This document shows, in pieces, positions 56,459 to 64,000 of a stretch of DNA of 64,000 nucleotides. A program made the position numbers and the translations under genes. The number at the start of each line of letters is the position of its first letter. Within the stretch, counting starts at the first letter, position 1. The DNA is from CAWCFV01 sp963794995 (GTDB lineage: Bacteria; Actinomycetota; Actinomycetes; JACCUZ01): positions 3,224,001-3,288,000 of the forward strand of contig CAWCFV010000002.1 of NCBI GenBank assembly GCA_963794995.1, given 5' to 3'. A model generated the notes under the pieces. That model made no database searches and was not told where the DNA came from. It worked only from the letters and a program-made list of their open reading frames with translations.

Positions 56459-59347
56459 ATGACGGAGACGTCGCACGACAAGCCCCAGGTGGTCCGGCAG
56501 GGGAGCACCGCGGGGCGGGAGGGCCGCGCGAAGGGCCTCACCCTCGAGCGGATCTACACCACCGCCGGGGTGCACCCCTACGACGAGGTCACCTGGGAGC
56601 GACGCGACGTCGTCCAGCAGAACTGGAAGACCGGCGAGACGATCTTCGAGCAGCGCGGGGTGGAGTTCCCCGACTTCTGGTCGGTCAACGCCTCCACGAT
56701 CGTCACCACCAAGTACTTCCGCGGCGCGGTCGGAACCGACGCCCGCGAGACCGGCCTGCGGCAGCTCATCGACCGGGTCGTGCTGACCTACCGCCGGGCG
56801 GGCGAGGAGCACGGCTACTTCGCCTCGCCGGCCGACGCCGAGATCTTCGAGCACGAGCTGACCTGGGCCCTGCTGCACCAGGTGTTCTCGTTCAACTCCC
56901 CGGTCTGGTTCAACGTCGGCACCCCGAGCCCCCAGCAGGTCTCGGCCTGCTTCATCCTCGCCGTCGACGACACGATGGACTCGATCCTCAACTGGTACCG
57001 CGAGGAGGGCCTGATCTTCAAGGGCGGCTCCGGCGCCGGTCTCAACCTCTCGCGGATCCGCTCCTCCAAGGAGCTGCTGTCCTCCGGCGGCACGGCCTCC
57101 GGGCCGGTGTCGTTCATGCGCGGCGCCGACGCGTCCGCGGGGACCATCAAGTCCGGTGGCGCCACCCGGCGCGCGGCCAAGATGGTCGTGCTCGACGTCG
57201 ACCACCCCGACATCGAGGAGTTCGTCGAGACCAAGGCGCGCGAGGAGAACAAGATCCGCGCCCTGCGCGACGCCGGCTTCGACATGGACCTCGGTGGCAA
57301 GGACATCACCTCGGTGCAGTACCAGAACGCCAACAACTCGGTCCGGGTCACCGACGAGTTCATGCGCGCGGTCGAGCAGGGCACCGACTTCGGCCTGCGG
57401 GCCCGCGCCACCGGCGAGGTCATCGACACCGTCGACGCCCGGACGCTGTGGCGCAAGCTCGCCGTCGCCGCGTGGGAGTGCGCCGACCCCGGCATCCAGT
57501 ACGACGACACCATCAACGACTGGCACACCAACCCCGAGACCGGCCGGATCACCGCGTCCAACCCGTGCTCGGAGTACATGAGCCTGGACAACTCGTCGTG
57601 CAACCTGGCGTCGCTGAACCTGCTGAAGTTCCTCCGCGAGGACGACACCTTCGACGCGCCGACCTTCGCCAAGGTCGTCGAGCTGGTCATCACCGCGATG
57701 GACATCTCGATCTGCTTCGCCGACTTCCCGACCGAGGCGATCGGCGACACCACCCGTCAGTACCGCCAGCTGGGCATCGGCTACGCCAACCTCGGCGCGC
57801 TGCTCATGGCGACCGGCCACGGCTACGACTCCGACGGCGGCCGCGCGCTGGCCGCCTCGATCACCTCGCTGATGACCGGCACGTCCTACAAGCGCTCGGC
57901 CGAGCTCGCCGGCATCGTCGGGCCGTACGACGGCTACGCCCGCAACGCCGACGCGCACAAGCGGGTGATGCGCAAGCACGCCGCGGCCAACGACGCGGTG
58001 CGCGCGGTCGACACGATGGACCGCGACATCGCACGCGAGGCGACCAAGGCCTGGGACGCCGTGCTGAAGGTCGGGGAGAAGAACGGCTACCGCAACGCGC
58101 AGGCCTCGGTGCTCGCGCCCACCGGCACCATCGGCTTCATGATGGACTGCGACACCACCGGCATCGAGCCGGACTTCTCGCTGGTGAAGTTCAAGAAGCT
58201 CGTCGGCGGCGGCTCCATGCAGATCGTGAACCACACGATCCCGCGGGCGCTGCGCCGGATGGGCTACTCCGAGGAGACGGTCGAGGCGATCGTCGAGTTC
58301 ATCGCCGAGCACGGCCACGTCATCGACGCGCCGGGACTGCGCCCCGAGCACTACGAGGTGTTCGACTGCGCGATGGGAGAGCGCTCCATCGCGCCGATGG
58401 GCCACGTGCGGATGATGGCCGCGGTGCAGCCGTTCCTGTCCGGGGCGATCTCCAAGACGGTCAACCTGCCCGAGACGGCCACCGTCGAGGAGATCGAGGA
58501 CGTCTACTTCCAGGGCTGGAAGCTCGGCCTCAAGGCGCTCGCGGTCTACCGCGACAACTGCAAGGTGGGCCAGCCGCTGTCCGACGGCAAGGCCAAGGCC
58601 GCGACGGCGACCGACGACGCCGCGGTCGAGAAGGTCGTCGAGTACCGCCCGACCCGCAAGCGGCTGCCGAAGAAGCGCCCGGCCCAGATGACCTCGTTCG
58701 CGGTCGGTGGCGCCGAGGGCTACATGACGGCCTCGTCCTACCCCGACGACGGTCTCGGCGAGATCTTCCTCAAGATGTCCAAGCAGGGCTCGACCCTCGC
58801 GGGCGTCATGGACGCGTTCTCGATCGCCATCTCGATCGGCCTGCAGTACGGCGTCCCGCTGGAGACCTACGTCTCGAAGTTCGTCAACATGCGCTTCGAG
58901 CCGGCCGGCCTGACCGACGACCCCGACGTCCGGATGGCGCAGTCGATCATGGACTACGTCTTCCGCCGGCTGGCCCTGGACCACCTCGACTTCGACACCC
59001 GCTCGGCGTACGGCATCTACTCCGCCGACGAGCGCTCGCGTCAGCTGGAGACCGGCTCGTACCTGCCGAACGAGGAGGACGAGGACCTCGAGGAGGAGCT
59101 CGAGACGCTCGCGCAGTCCGCGCCGGTGACCGAGGCGCCCAGGGCCGAGACGGCCGAGACGGCATCTACCGGGACGGCGGCGGTCAAGACGGCACCGGCC
59201 GAGGCGCACTCGTCGGCCGAGCTGCTCGAGGTCATCACCGGCCAGGTGTCCGACGCCCCGCTGTGCATGACCTGCGGGATCAAGATGCGCCCCGCCGGCT
59301 CCTGCTACGTCTGCGAGGGCTGCGGCAGCACCTCCGGCTGCAGCTGA
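56459..59347 (+). CDS. nrdJ: Vitamin B12-dependent ribonucleotide reductase (class II)
   Basis: 962 residues. NrdJ reduces ribonucleotides with an adenosylcobalamin radical, without needing oxygen. Cys164 (QQVSACFILAVDD) and Cys381 (LDNSSCNLASLNLL) form the redox pair; Cys370 (SNPCSEYMSLD) is the thiyl radical site, with Asn368 and Glu372 nearby. The C-terminal tail carries a zinc-ribbon-like CMTCG...SCYVCEGCG and a final SGCS that re-reduces the active site. A Thr/Glu/Ala-rich linker (about 870-925) precedes it. ATG 56459 has a GGGAGGAG ribosome site. Clustered with its repressor nrdR. Confidence 0.96.
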   Translation: MTETSHDKPQVVRQGSTAGREGRAKGLTLERIYTTAGVHPYDEVTWERRDVVQQNWKTGETIFEQRGVEFPDFWSVNASTIVTTKYFRGAVGTDARETGLRQLIDRVVLTYRRAGEEHGYFASPADAEIFEHELTWALLHQVFSFNSPVWFNVGTPSPQQVSACFILAVDDTMDSILNWYREEGLIFKGGSGAGLNLSRIRSSKELLSSGGTASGPVSFMRGADASAGTIKSGGATRRAAKMVVLDVDHPDIEEFVETKAREENKIRALRDAGFDMDLGGKDITSVQYQNANNSVRVTDEFMRAVEQGTDFGLRARATGEVIDTVDARTLWRKLAVAAWECADPGIQYDDTINDWHTNPETGRITASNPCSEYMSLDNSSCNLASLNLLKFLREDDTFDAPTFAKVVELVITAMDISICFADFPTEAIGDTTRQYRQLGIGYANLGALLMATGHGYDSDGGRALAASITSLMTGTSYKRSAELAGIVGPYDGYARNADAHKRVMRKHAAANDAVRAVDTMDRDIAREATKAWDAVLKVGEKNGYRNAQASVLAPTGTIGFMMDCDTTGIEPDFSLVKFKKLVGGGSMQIVNHTIPRALRRMGYSEETVEAIVEFIAEHGHVIDAPGLRPEHYEVFDCAMGERSIAPMGHVRMMAAVQPFLSGAISKTVNLPETATVEEIEDVYFQGWKLGLKALAVYRDNCKVGQPLSDGKAKAATATDDAAVEKVVEYRPTRKRLPKKRPAQMTSFAVGGAEGYMTASSYPDDGLGEIFLKMSKQGSTLAGVMDAFSIAISIGLQYGVPLETYVSKFVNMRFEPAGLTDDPDVRMAQSIMDYVFRRLALDHLDFDTRSAYGIYSADERSRQLETGSYLPNEEDEDLEEELETLAQSAPVTEAPRAETAETASTGTAAVKTAPAEAHSSAELLEVITGQVSDAPLCMTCGIKMRPAGSCYVCEGCGSTSGCS

Positions 59348-59394
59348 CCGGCACGGCCGGCACCGACCGGCCGGCGGCCGCCGCCCGACGCCCG

Positions 59395-59425
59395 GAGCCC
59401 CGGCCTCGAGATGAGGCCGGGGCTC
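59395..59425. terminator. Terminator after nrdJ
   Basis: GAGCCCCGGCCTC (59395-59407) and GAGGCCGGGGCTC (59413-59425) pair perfectly over 13 bases with loop GAGAT. It lies 48 bases past the nrdJ stop. Confidence 0.85.
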
Positions 59426-59532
59426 CGCGCTGCCGGGTCTGTCGGGGGGTGAGGACGGCTGCGTCCGACGCGGGACGCAGCGGGCCCCGCGGGTGCACGA
59501 CGACGACTGACGCACGCTGTCCGGGAGCCGTC

Positions 59533-59766
59533 GTGCAGACGACGACCGGCGCCGCAGCCCGGACCCTGCACGGGCACCAGTCCACCATCACCTCGGTCGA
59601 CCGCAGCGCGGACGGTTCGAGGCTCGGCACGGCGGGTCTCGACCACACGGCCCGCGTGTGGGCCCTCGACCTCGACGACCTGCTGGCCACGGGCCGCAGG
59701 GCCGTGACCCGGACCCTGACCGCCGACGACTGCCGTCGCTACCTGCACGCGGACGCCTGCGGGTGA
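59533..59766 (+). pseudogene. C-terminal remnant of a WD40-repeat protein
   Basis: About 77 codons, ending TGA at 59764-59766. One degenerate WD40 blade is readable (LHGHQSTITSVDRSADGSRL then GTAGLDHTARVWALDLDDLL), followed by the common tail LTADDCRRYLHADACG of actinobacterial WD40 proteins that usually follow a kinase or ATPase domain. No upstream repeats, start or ribosome site is visible, so this is the tail of a lost gene. GTG 59533 is only the first in-frame start codon. Confidence 0.7.
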
Positions 59767-59918
59767 GTGACGGGTAGCGGCCGTCGTGCCCGTGGACCGA
59801 GACTGCCGGGTCCAGGAACGAGTGGCAAAGCGGGACGAACCGTCAACCGTCTGGCACGGGGTCGGGGCCTACGGCACCGTGGGCGCGGCCCGATCCGATC
59901 CGACGACGTGGAGGAGAG
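59767..59918 (+). other. Upstream region of the DUF4386 gene
   Basis: 152 bases with no gene. The end carries a GGAGGAG ribosome site for ATG 59919. I could not pick a single good promoter. Confidence 0.4.
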
Positions 59919-60632
59919 ATGACCGACCTGACGACGACCGGCCGGGTCGCCGGTGCCTGGTACCTCGGGCTCGCCCTCACCGGCATTCTCGGCTTCCTGG
60001 TGATCCGTCCGGCGATCCTCGTCGAGGGCGACCCCGCCGCCACGCTGGCCAACCTGACCGAGAAGGAGTGGCTGGCCAGCGCCGGGGTGGCGGTGGAGAT
60101 GGGCATCGTCCTCACCCAGGCGCTCGCCGCGGTGTGGTTCTTCTCGCTCTTCCGGGACGTGAACCTCGTGGCCGGCGTCGCCGTGGCGGCGTTCGGCCTG
60201 ATGAACGCCACGGCGATCATGGCCAGCGCGGGGTTCATGGCCACCGCGAACGCCGTGGCGCAGGACACCTCGCTCGCGCCCGGAGCGGACCCCGCCGCCG
60301 CCGTCGGCCTCCTGTACCAGCTCAGCAGCAGCGCGTGGGGGGTCGGCTCCGTGTTCTTCGGGCTGTGGCTGGTCCCGATGGGCTGGGTGGCGATCTCCAC
60401 CGGGAGGTACCCGCGCCTTCTCGGGTGGCTGCTCGTCGCCGGCGGAATCGGCTACCTGCTCAGCGCGCTGGTCGGCTACGGGCTGGCCGAACGGCCGGAC
60501 GCACTCGTCGACGTGCTGGCGTTGCCGGCCACGGTGGCCGAGTTCTGGATGATCGGCTACCTGCTGGCCAAGGGCATCCGGCCGGCTCCCGGCCGGGAGC
60601 ACTCTCCGCCGGCCGGGCCCGCCGTCGCCTGA
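59919..60632 (+). CDS. DUF4386 membrane protein
   Basis: 237 residues with about six membrane helices: GAWYLGLALTGILGFLVIRP, then an outer loop EGDPAATLANLTEKEWLAS, further helices near 52-75, 82-105, 128-152, 162-185 and 195-215. The arrangement and ILVEGDPAATLANL loop are those of DUF4386, function unknown. ATG 59919 has a strong ribosome site. Ends 21 bases from the convergent CtlX-like gene. Confidence 0.85.
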   Translation: MTDLTTTGRVAGAWYLGLALTGILGFLVIRPAILVEGDPAATLANLTEKEWLASAGVAVEMGIVLTQALAAVWFFSLFRDVNLVAGVAVAAFGLMNATAIMASAGFMATANAVAQDTSLAPGADPAAAVGLLYQLSSSAWGVGSVFFGLWLVPMGWVAISTGRYPRLLGWLLVAGGIGYLLSALVGYGLAERPDALVDVLALPATVAEFWMIGYLLAKGIRPAPGREHSPPAGPAVA

Positions 60633-60653
60633 GGACCGCGGGCGCGAGCCGGC

Positions 60654-61682
60654 TCAACCGCCGCCCGCCAGGTCGCGGCCGTCTGCGGTGTGCGGGTTCT
60701 CGTCGATCGCCTCCACGGCAGGGGTGGGCTCGGGCTCGACGCCCGGGGGACGCCGGTCGAGGTGGATGCCGGCGATCATGCAGCGGACCGATCCGCCCGC
60801 CAGCTCGATGGTCGGGATGTCCACGTCGACGATGGTGCACGACTCCTCGATCGCGGCCACCTGGTCGGGGCGCAGGCTGCGGCGGGCCCGGGACGACATC
60901 GCCATGATGTAGTGCCGGCGGCCCTCGCTGGTCCGGCCGCAGAGCTCGACGGCGTTGCCGGCGAACTCCCGGACCTGCTCCTCGGTGAGCTCGACGACCG
61001 TGCGCCCGTTGACCGTGAGACGTTCGCGGACGGCCACCCGGCGCGCCTCGTCCGGGATCATCTCGAGGGCGATCAACGCGACGTCGGTGCCGATGCAGGC
61101 GATGACGTTCGTGTGGTAGACCGGCACGCCCGCGGAGTCGACGGCGTCGAAGGCCATCGGCTCGTACCCGAAGTCGGTGCAGAACCGCTCCAGGATGTGG
61201 GTGTCGGCGCGGTGGCTCACCGCCGTGTAGGCGACCCGGGACACGTGGTCGAGGACCATCGCCCCGGTGCCCTCGAGGAAGATGCCGTCGGGCTCCAGGC
61301 CCGAGTAGTCGACGATGGCCTGGACCCGGTAGGACGACTTGAGCATCTCCAGGATGTCGGCGCGCCGCTCGTGGCGACGGTTCGAGGCGTACATCGGGTA
61401 CACCGCGACGTTGCCGCCCGCGTGGGTGGACAGCCAGTTGTTCGGGAACACGCTGTCCGGCCGCGTGTGGTCCTCGTCGTCGAACACGTGGACCCGGACA
61501 CCGGCCGCGCGCAGCGCGTCGGCCACGGCGTCGATCTCGGCCAGGGCCATGGCCGACGTCTCGTCGTCGGACTGGCCCACCGGTGCGTCGGCCTGGAAGG
61601 CGTTGTCGGCGGCGGTGGCCGGGTTCGGCACGAACCGTTCGGCACGGATCAAGATGACTGCGGAAGGGGCCTGGGCGCTCAC
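60654..61682 (-). CDS. ctlX: CtlX-like amidinotransferase-fold hydrolase (citrulline utilisation type)
   Basis: 342 residues. A pentein-fold (guanidino-group-modifying) enzyme: FPNNWLSTHAGGNVAVYPMY, FLEGTGAMVLDHVSRVAY, YHTNVIACIGTDVALIALE and the C-terminal catalytic cysteine in AGGSVRCMIAGIHL. The pattern PDSVFPNNW is that of CtlX, a citrulline ureidohydrolase/arginine deiminase-related enzyme. The last 25 residues after GIHL are a variable tail. GTG 61682 starts it. No arginine or citrulline genes adjoin it, so the substrate is inferred from family only. Confidence 0.88.
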   Translation of the reverse strand: MSAQAPSAVILIRAERFVPNPATAADNAFQADAPVGQSDDETSAMALAEIDAVADALRAAGVRVHVFDDEDHTRPDSVFPNNWLSTHAGGNVAVYPMYASNRRHERRADILEMLKSSYRVQAIVDYSGLEPDGIFLEGTGAMVLDHVSRVAYTAVSHRADTHILERFCTDFGYEPMAFDAVDSAGVPVYHTNVIACIGTDVALIALEMIPDEARRVAVRERLTVNGRTVVELTEEQVREFAGNAVELCGRTSEGRRHYIMAMSSRARRSLRPDQVAAIEESCTIVDVDIPTIELAGGSVRCMIAGIHLDRRPPGVEPEPTPAVEAIDENPHTADGRDLAGGG

Positions 61683-61829
61683 GGCCGGACCCTAGACGAT
61701 GGCAGTCGGGCCGCCGACCGGGCATCCGGAGGCGCGACCGCGGCCTGGTCTGCGGCACCGGCGCAGCGGGGTCGTCACGCCCAGCTGTAGCGCGGTCGAT
61801 CGGGCCCGGCTGTCCGCGTCCTGCGGAGG

Positions 61830-62900
61830 TCAGCCACGGGGCGGGTCGACCGGCACCCGGTAGAGGCGGGACACGTCGTGCGCGGAGATCCAGAGCTGGC
61901 CGGCGCCGGCGGCCGCGCTGCCACTGCCCTCGGCTGCCCCGATCCGGCGAACCAGCGCCCCAGACGCAGCATCCACCTGGGCCACGAGGGCCGAGGTCCC
62001 CCTGAACCACACGAAGCCGTCGCCGAGTGTCAGGTCCCCGCCGCGGACGCCGCCCGGGTCCAGCACCGCGCAGCCGACCAGGCTGTTGTCGGCGGGGTCG
62101 ATCTGGCAGAGGGCGCCGGCAGCCTGGGCCATCACCCAGACCCCCTCGTCGCCGACGTCGAGGAAGCGCGGGCCCTGAGCAACGGCGATCCGAGCGACCT
62201 CCTCGCCGGTGGTGGGGTCGAGGCGGATGACCACGTTGCGGGAGAACGCCGCCAGCCAGACACCGCCCTGGCCGGCCCGGACCGCGGTGGCGTCGAACGA
62301 GAGCGGGAACCGGTCGGTGACCTCCAGCGACTCCGGGTCGATGCGGGCCAGCAGGCAACGGACACAGTTCTCGCCGTCGATGACGGCCCACACCGCGCCT
62401 TCGCCGGCTCCGACGGTCGACTCACCCTCCGGTGAGACAGGAAGGGGCACGTGCCCCGTCATCTTCCGGCTCCGCGCGTCGATCCGTGCCACGCCCAGCG
62501 TGTCGCAGGTCAGCGTCCAGACGGCGCCGAATCCCGACGTCATGGAGGCGCACGGTCCCTGCGGCACCGCCACGGAGCCCAACGAGCGACCAGTCCGGGC
62601 GGCGTACACGCCGACGCCTCGGCCCAGTCCCGAGACCCACGTCTTGCCGTTCGCGACACGGACCCAGTCGACCGACGTGCTGGCCTCGAGCGCCTCGCCA
62701 CCGGCCTGCCGGATCGACTGGGCGTCCGGCAGCACTGGGGTGTCCGCGGTGACCGGTTCCGGCGCCGGCTCGACGGCCGGGGCGGTCGTGACGTCCGACG
62801 GGCTCTGCTGGGGTGCGGGGTCGGCCTGCGTCGTGTCGTCGCCCCCACAGGCGACCAGGGCGCCACATGCCCACGCCACGACCAACAACCGAACGCGCAT
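61830..62900 (-). CDS. Beta-propeller lipoprotein of unknown function
   Basis: 356 residues from ATG 62900, with a GAGGAG ribosome site. A lipoprotein signal ends GALVACGG (lipid Cys18). After a Pro/Thr/Ala linker, six or so repeats of the type GxGAVWxxxxxxxxxxRIDxxTxxVxxxx (for example GAVWAVIDGENCVRCLLARI, GGVWLAAFSRNVVIRLDPTT, EGVWVMAQAAGALCQIDPAD) form a propeller similar to virginiamycin B lyase-like or YVTN proteins. A CVRC pair could bind metal or form a disulfide. Function unknown; possibly binds a cell-surface ligand. Divergent from the gene at 63138. Confidence 0.8.
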   Translation of the reverse strand: MRVRLLVVAWACGALVACGGDDTTQADPAPQQSPSDVTTAPAVEPAPEPVTADTPVLPDAQSIRQAGGEALEASTSVDWVRVANGKTWVSGLGRGVGVYAARTGRSLGSVAVPQGPCASMTSGFGAVWTLTCDTLGVARIDARSRKMTGHVPLPVSPEGESTVGAGEGAVWAVIDGENCVRCLLARIDPESLEVTDRFPLSFDATAVRAGQGGVWLAAFSRNVVIRLDPTTGEEVARIAVAQGPRFLDVGDEGVWVMAQAAGALCQIDPADNSLVGCAVLDPGGVRGGDLTLGDGFVWFRGTSALVAQVDAASGALVRRIGAAEGSGSAAAGAGQLWISAHDVSRLYRVPVDPPRG

Positions 62901-63137
62901 GAATCGACTCCTCGACCGGTGGGCGCAGTATGCCCGCCCCGTCGGCATCTGTCGATCTTCGCGGCCCGGCTCACGTGCTCGCTCGACGGGGACGGTGACC
63001 GGCGGGTCCGACCAGCTCGGAGCGGGACCGACGCGCCGGTTTTCCGGCCTCCGGCGGTAGCTGTCGTCGGGCACCTTGCAGCCCGATCCAGGGCGTGCCG
63101 CGCGCCCGCGGGCAGGCAGGTGGGGCACCGTGGTGGC
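62901..63137 (+). other. Divergent intergenic region
   Basis: 237 bases between two divergent genes. I see no clear palindrome or operator in it. Confidence 0.35.
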
Positions 63138-64000
63138 GTGACGGGGACCGAGCAGCCGCTCGAGCCGCCGGCGGTGCGCCCGCCGGCAGAGCTGGTGGGC
63201 GGTGCCCTGCTGGCGCTTGTCGTGGGCCTGGGAACGGGTGGCCTCGCCGGGTTCCTCGTCGGGGCGGTCATGGTGTCCGGTGCGGACGGCTCGGACGGCT
63301 GGGCCGCGATCGGCGGCCTGATCGCCGGAGCTGTGGTCGCGACGGCGACGACCGTCGCCGCCTACCTCGCCGCGCTGCTCTCCGCGGGCCGCCGGCTGTT
63401 CCCCCGGGGCCGGCGGGCCCGTCCGGTGGGCTCGGCGCTGCTCGGGCTGGTGGGGGTCGTGGGGTACGGGGCGCTGCTGCTCGCGGTGATCCGGGACAGC
63501 TCGTCCGGCTGGACCCTGCTGGTGCTCTGCCTGGGTGCGGCCGCGGTGGCGTGCGGGCCCGTCGCGTTCGTGTGGTGGGGGGCGCCGGAGCAGAGGCCGG
63601 CGGCGGCGGCGATCCTCCTCGGGCTGCTCCTCGGCGCCGGGGTGGTGGTCGTGGTCACCAACGCCCTCGCCGCGTCGGCCACGGACCAGGTCGCCGAGCG
63701 GCTGCCGCTGGTGCTGTTCGACGGGGAGACCGCGGACCCGGCCTACCCGGGGTGGCGACGGGACAGGTTCTCGGTCCAGGAGGTCGCGCCGGCGCGCAGC
63801 GGCCTCACCCCCGGCGGGCACGAGAGCGTGCTGAAGTACGTCACGCCGGCGGGGGTCACCTTCCTCCGCATGCACACCGACGCCGGCGACTGCTCCGCCC
63901 CGCCGCGGGGGTACACCTGCACCGACGCCGGCGCACTGCCGCAAGGCAGGCTGCGCCGCTACCTGCCGCTCGGGTACTCGCCGGCCGCCGCGTTGCCCGA
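63138..64000 (+). CDS. Membrane protein, 3' end cut by window edge
   Basis: At least 287 codons from GTG 63138, open to the window end. About five membrane helices: LVGGALLALVVGLGTGGLAG, AAIGGLIAGAVVATATTVAA, SALLGLVGVVGYGALLLAVI, WTLLVLCLGAAAVACGPVAF and AAAAILLGLLLGAGVVVVVT. After the last helix a larger external region begins (DQVAERLPLVLFDGETADPA, CSAPPRGYTCTDAG with two cysteines). I do not recognise the family. The start is the first GTG with a sensible hydrophobic N-terminus; it has no clear ribosome site. Confidence 0.7.
   Translation, partial: MTGTEQPLEPPAVRPPAELVGGALLALVVGLGTGGLAGFLVGAVMVSGADGSDGWAAIGGLIAGAVVATATTVAAYLAALLSAGRRLFPRGRRARPVGSALLGLVGVVGYGALLLAVIRDSSSGWTLLVLCLGAAAVACGPVAFVWWGAPEQRPAAAAILLGLLLGAGVVVVVTNALAASATDQVAERLPLVLFDGETADPAYPGWRRDRFSVQEVAPARSGLTPGGHESVLKYVTPAGVTFLRMHTDAGDCSAPPRGYTCTDAGALPQGRLRRYLPLGYSPAAALP

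Noticed and set aside
56366..59515. Very long open frame on the minus strand opposite nrdJ (over 1000 codons)
   Set aside because: It is an antisense shadow of a GC-rich gene: Val/Asp/Arg/Leu/Gly-rich with no family resemblance, while the plus strand encodes a complete NrdJ.

Overview
This window is a contiguous piece of a very GC-rich actinobacterial (Actinomycetota) chromosome. Third codon positions are almost always G or C, and GTG starts and 1-4 base start/stop overlaps are common. The core gene order (ribonuclease J, ftsK, rimO, pgsA, cinA, clgR, recA, recX, gluABCD, miaB, miaA, dapF, hflX, lexA, nrdR, nrdJ) is the arrangement known from Streptomyces and relatives. I cannot place it below the level of order from sequence alone. 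I see no rRNA, tRNA, CRISPR array, insertion sequence or prophage, so this is mostly core chromosome with short accessory inserts.

Layout. 1-6.6 kb: tail of ribonuclease J, FtsK translocase, RodZ-like protein, RimO, PgsA, CinA, ClgR. 6.7-20.8 kb: more accessory DNA with a Nei-type glycosylase, small membrane and VOC proteins, two separate ABC-2 exporter operons (each one ATPase plus two permeases), a covalent-flavin alditol oxidase and the giant helicase Lhr. 20.8-25.5 kb: beta-carbonic anhydrase, DUF3046, recA-recX, RNase Y, a PemK/MazF-like protein. 25.5-30.4 kb: glutamate-type ABC importer gluABCD, divergent from miaB. 30.4-34.8 kb: a four-gene minus-strand cassette with a 925-residue LuxR-type ATPase regulator and two predicted secreted proteins. 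34.9-41.8 kb: extradiol-dioxygenase-like gene, an altered small antitoxin-like gene, miaA, ggt, dapF, an SCO6745-type gene and a frameshifted hflX. 41.9-48.4 kb: a GGDEF/EAL protein, a TrkA-N protein ending in an RyR domain, DinG helicase. 48.4-55.4 kb: a secreted RTX-type nuclease broken by about two dozen indels, an ATP-dependent DNA ligase, an M15-like protein, lexA and its divergent LysM partner. 55.4-59.4 kb: nrdR-nrdJ. 59.5-64 kb: a WD40 remnant, DUF4386, CtlX-like hydrolase, a beta-propeller lipoprotein and a partial membrane protein.

How it fits together. DNA repair and precursor supply are concentrated here: RecA, RecX and LexA with four LexA boxes, DinG and Lhr helicases, Nei glycosylase, an ATP-dependent ligase, and the B12-dependent ribonucleotide reductase with its repressor. 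Translation and RNA quality control form a second theme (RimO, MiaA, MiaB, HflX, RNases J and Y).

The best leads for a second look are three NrdR-box-like sites at exact 32-bp spacing around the nrdRJ promoter; a family of palindromic elements between genes, two copies of which bracket one exporter operon; a strong hairpin between gluB and gluC; the RyR-domain protein; the regulator-protease cassette; two competing RecA starts; and a dense burst of frame-changing indels confined to the nuclease gene.
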